DNA from: Adineta ricciae
Taxonomy: Eukaryota; Rotifera; Eurotatoria; Adinetida; Adinetidae
Length of the DNA stretch: 64,000 nt
Assembly: GCA_905250025.1 (NCBI GenBank)
Contig: CAJNOJ010000184.1
Coordinates: 62,001 to 126,000 of the forward strand
Direction: 5' to 3'
A program made the translations under genes and the position numbers. Position 1 is the stretch's first letter; every line of letters starts with the position of its first letter. The notes under the pieces are model-generated. The model had not been told where the DNA came from. It was given only the letters and a program-made list of their open reading frames with translations, and did no database searches. Below, piece after piece: positions 61,808 through 64,000 of this stretch.

Positions 61808-61990
61808 AATTTCGAATAAAAATTATCATTTTAGAAGGATGAGCACGGATTTAATATCGTTTCAATGCTCATCCACTCTAATTGACACGCACATACGTAT
61901 ATTACTTTTGTTCACGTTTATATACGTAAAAGAAAATAATCAAACAAATCAGTATTAACCTTAATCAGAATGATATATGACTTTTTCGTA

Positions 61991-62761
61991 TTACGTTGAT
62001 GTTTGAAGTCCTGTCACTGAGCCACAACGATAACCACCGTTGTTAGTAGTAATCCAACACATACGTTCACTTGGATTTGTAGTAGATATATCACATGGAT
62101 TACGATTCACTGTGTCTGTTCCACTAGCAAAGCCCCACGAGAGCATATTTGAATAGTACCATGACACGCCATTAGCTACTCTCTTACAAGACGATGTAAC
62201 ACCACAATTGTATAGAACATCACTTCTGTCACCCATCGCAGCAACAAGTAAATTAGAACTACCGATTGCACGACAGCCAAGCAATAATCGAGATTTATTG
62301 CAAGTTGCTAATGTAGTTAGAAGAGTACTCGAACTCATCAATGTGGAATACGTTCTGGAATAACACAAGGTCCAACTATTACCTAAGGATGAAGATATAA
62401 GATTTTTACGCATACCGTATAATAAAACTCCTATTGTACAACAACGAAAGAAACTTGTAATAAAATTAAATGAATACAAGAAATAATACGATACCTGAGC
62501 TACTCGAACCACCTATGCATAATAAGAAACAACTTATAGAACTAATGAACGTAAGATTTCATAGAATGTTTACCTGAAGTACTACTAGTTGAATTGCTAC
62601 TACTAACTGTAAAACAAATCTTACATTAGTATCGTCAAATGTTCAAATGATTAGAAGAATTAAATACCTGATGCAACTGTAACTCCAACTGGAATCACCA
62701 CAATAGCAATAAGTACTGTTGCAATTCCAACACCAATTAGAATTTTGATAGCAACATGCAT
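61991..62761 (-). CDS. Single-pass membrane protein with a bdelloid-type Cys/Trp ectodomain
   Basis: About 194 aa from four exons: 62761-62668, 62606-62574, 62512-62495 and 62430-61991. Exon 1 encodes a strong TM or signal-anchor helix (IKILIGVGIATVLIAIVVIPVGV). Two tiny exons (33 and 18 nt) encode a Ser/Thr/Gly stalk. The last exon holds a compact domain with six to seven cysteines. In order it shows SWTLCYSRTYST, LATCNKSRLLLGCRAIGSS, LVAAMGDRSDVLYNC, VANGVSWYYSNMLSWGFA and NPCD, ending with MCWITTNNGGYRCGSVTGL. I recall this cluster (LLGCR..GS / AMGdRsDVLynC / VanGvgWYYSns.SWGF / GGYRCG) in many uncharacterised bdelloid and some other invertebrate proteins. Disulphides and Trp suggest an extracellular binding domain. 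Function is unknown. Confidence 0.75.
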
Positions 62762-63706
62762 ATTTTCTGAATATGATGTTCTATAAACAATGAAAATTCG
62801 CAGTTTAGAGAAAATACAAAGAATAATTGAGTAGAAATCGATGTATGCCGATTGTTATCACCATCTATTTTCAAAGCAAAAGAGTACAGCAGTAATGATT
62901 GCTGTTACGTCAGATTTATACAAACAACTATTTTCCGTACGCCTACCGCTTGATCGATAAAACATTAATCTAGGCTTTTTTTCGGGCGAACAGATCATAT
63001 ATTTACGTCATTTCGAGAATTTTTTAGCCAGAAAGTTTACTTTCTTTCAAAAGTAAACGACGACGTCACATATTAAAATCGATTTCAGTTACTTTGAATG
63101 ACGTATAACAAAGCGAAGAAACAAAAATCTTGTACTTCAAATTCACAATACATCGAAATAGTTATACAAACATAAATCTGTGCATAAACATACAGTCGTC
63201 ATTGTAAATATTTTACATTAAGATCAAGAATTTGATAATTCAATCAACTGTCAATGCATAGATTCGGAAATATTTTTATACTTCGGTATTTTTGAGCTAG
63301 GTCACCCAAAAGGGCAAGAAATCACTTATTGATTAACCTTTCCTATTGACAATCTTCGATATTTCTGTGCTTTACTGCATATAAACAGTTGTATTAGTCT
63401 GAATTTGTCGTGCTGGCCTATATTGTCGTACGAGAATTTCTCATGTTATTCTCTATTATCTCCAACTAAGAATGAAGGAGAACAGAACAAGCACGTTATC
63501 GTATTCTCTTTTCTTCTCTTCGATCTTTCCATTTCATGTCTTGACGTTCGTAGCAACTTTCTGACCGTAATTGCATACTTGGAAAACGAAGGAGAATCGA
63601 GGAAAAATATCCATCATCTCAGTCGTATGTATTTTGTCATATATAATATTACAGAAGAAGAAGACGGAGATAAAGAAGAATTCACGTCATACATAAACAA
63701 CTAGAG
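62762..63706. other. Divergent intergenic region
   Basis: Lies between the start of the Cys/Trp-domain gene (minus) and the start of the last gene (plus). A 99-codon ORF at 63405-63704 begins with TTG and has no ATG until late, so it is not supported as coding. No repeats or RNA genes were recognised. Confidence 0.4.
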
Positions 63707-64000
63707 ATGCCCGGATCTTCAAAGAAAATCACACGACTAGAAAAAGAAGCTTTTCTACGAGTTAAAGTGAGTGTTTTTGTCTTGGAATTGTATGTAATTA
63801 TATATATATATCATTCTGATAATAACAGGATTCGGAATATAAACGTGAACAATCTGCGTATTTATTAACAAATGATTACGATGACGATGAAGCATTTGAG
63901 AACGAACGTCATCGACGTTTCACAAAAATCCGACAAACGCATCAAATCGAACGAGAAATCGACCATCAAGTAGGTCTGATTGACAAAATGAAAGACCGAC
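63707..64000 (+). CDS. 5' part of an unidentified gene, cut by the window edge
   Basis: Exon 1 (63707-63766) encodes MPGSSKKITRLEKEAFLRVK and ends at GTGAGT in phase 0. Exon 2 starts at 63829 and stays open to the window end or to a GT near 63970. It encodes a highly charged, helical sequence (DSEYKREQSAYLLTNDY, DDDEAFENERHRRFTKIRQ, IEREIDHQ). The charge pattern suggests a coiled coil or a scaffold. The ATG lies 2 nt after a CTAG acceptor-like site. I do not recognise the family; the remainder lies outside the window. Confidence 0.6.

Noticed and set aside
63405..63704. A 99-codon ORF before the last gene
   Set aside because: It begins with TTG, has no early ATG and no motif; more likely 5' flank.

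Overview
The window is eukaryotic nuclear DNA from an invertebrate, most likely a bdelloid rotifer. It is AT-rich. Genes are dense and split by mostly 45-70 bp GT-AG introns that join in phase. Conserved animal genes sit beside genes of bacterial or fungal type (YihY/BrkB, intradiol dioxygenase, EstB-like serine hydrolase, secreted RidA, GT61-like glycosyltransferase). Two small proteins (4.7-5.2 kb and 62.0-62.8 kb) belong to families I recall as abundant in bdelloids. The species cannot be fixed from the sequence alone.

Layout. 0-1.3 kb: two weakly supported small secretory ORFs. 1.4-4.2 kb (+): nicotinic acetylcholine receptor alpha subunit. 4.7-5.2 kb (-): stand-alone receiver-like domain protein. 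5.6-7.8 kb (-): ABCG half transporter. 8.75-8.84 kb: a GC-rich palindromic island. 9.0-10.7 kb (-): intronless glycosyltransferase. 10.7-13.5 kb: no gene seen. 13.5-26.9 kb (-): a head-to-tail run of MRPS10, a large ferlin, an ATXN10-like gene and MLH1, the last two only 44 nt apart. 27.7-35.1 kb: intradiol dioxygenase (+), YihY/BrkB (+), secreted RidA (-), RRM-like protein (+), tubby-like protein (+), beta-lactamase-fold hydrolase (-). 35.5-37.7 kb (-): cyclin T/K. 38.1-46.3 kb (-): UNC13, with further minus-strand exons of uncertain membership to 52.2 kb. 52.2-57.2 kb: no gene seen. 57.2-61.8 kb (+): a RING-TRAF protein, FZR1/Cdh1 and RBBP9. 62.0-62.8 kb (-): small cysteine-containing membrane protein. 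63.7 kb onward (+): the start of an unidentified gene.

The genes form no single pathway. UNC13, the ferlin and the nicotinic receptor all concern regulated exocytosis or synaptic transmission, but they are far apart and this is probably chance. The points most worth following up are the ATXN10-MLH1 pair, where a splice acceptor abuts the MLH1 start codon (a candidate spliced-leader operon), the concentration of transfer-like metabolic genes between 27 and 35 kb, the lineage-type small domains, and two phase-compatible alternative first exons upstream of UNC13.

Exon boundaries were assigned by eye from GT-AG signals, reading-frame phase and family homology. They were not checked against transcripts.
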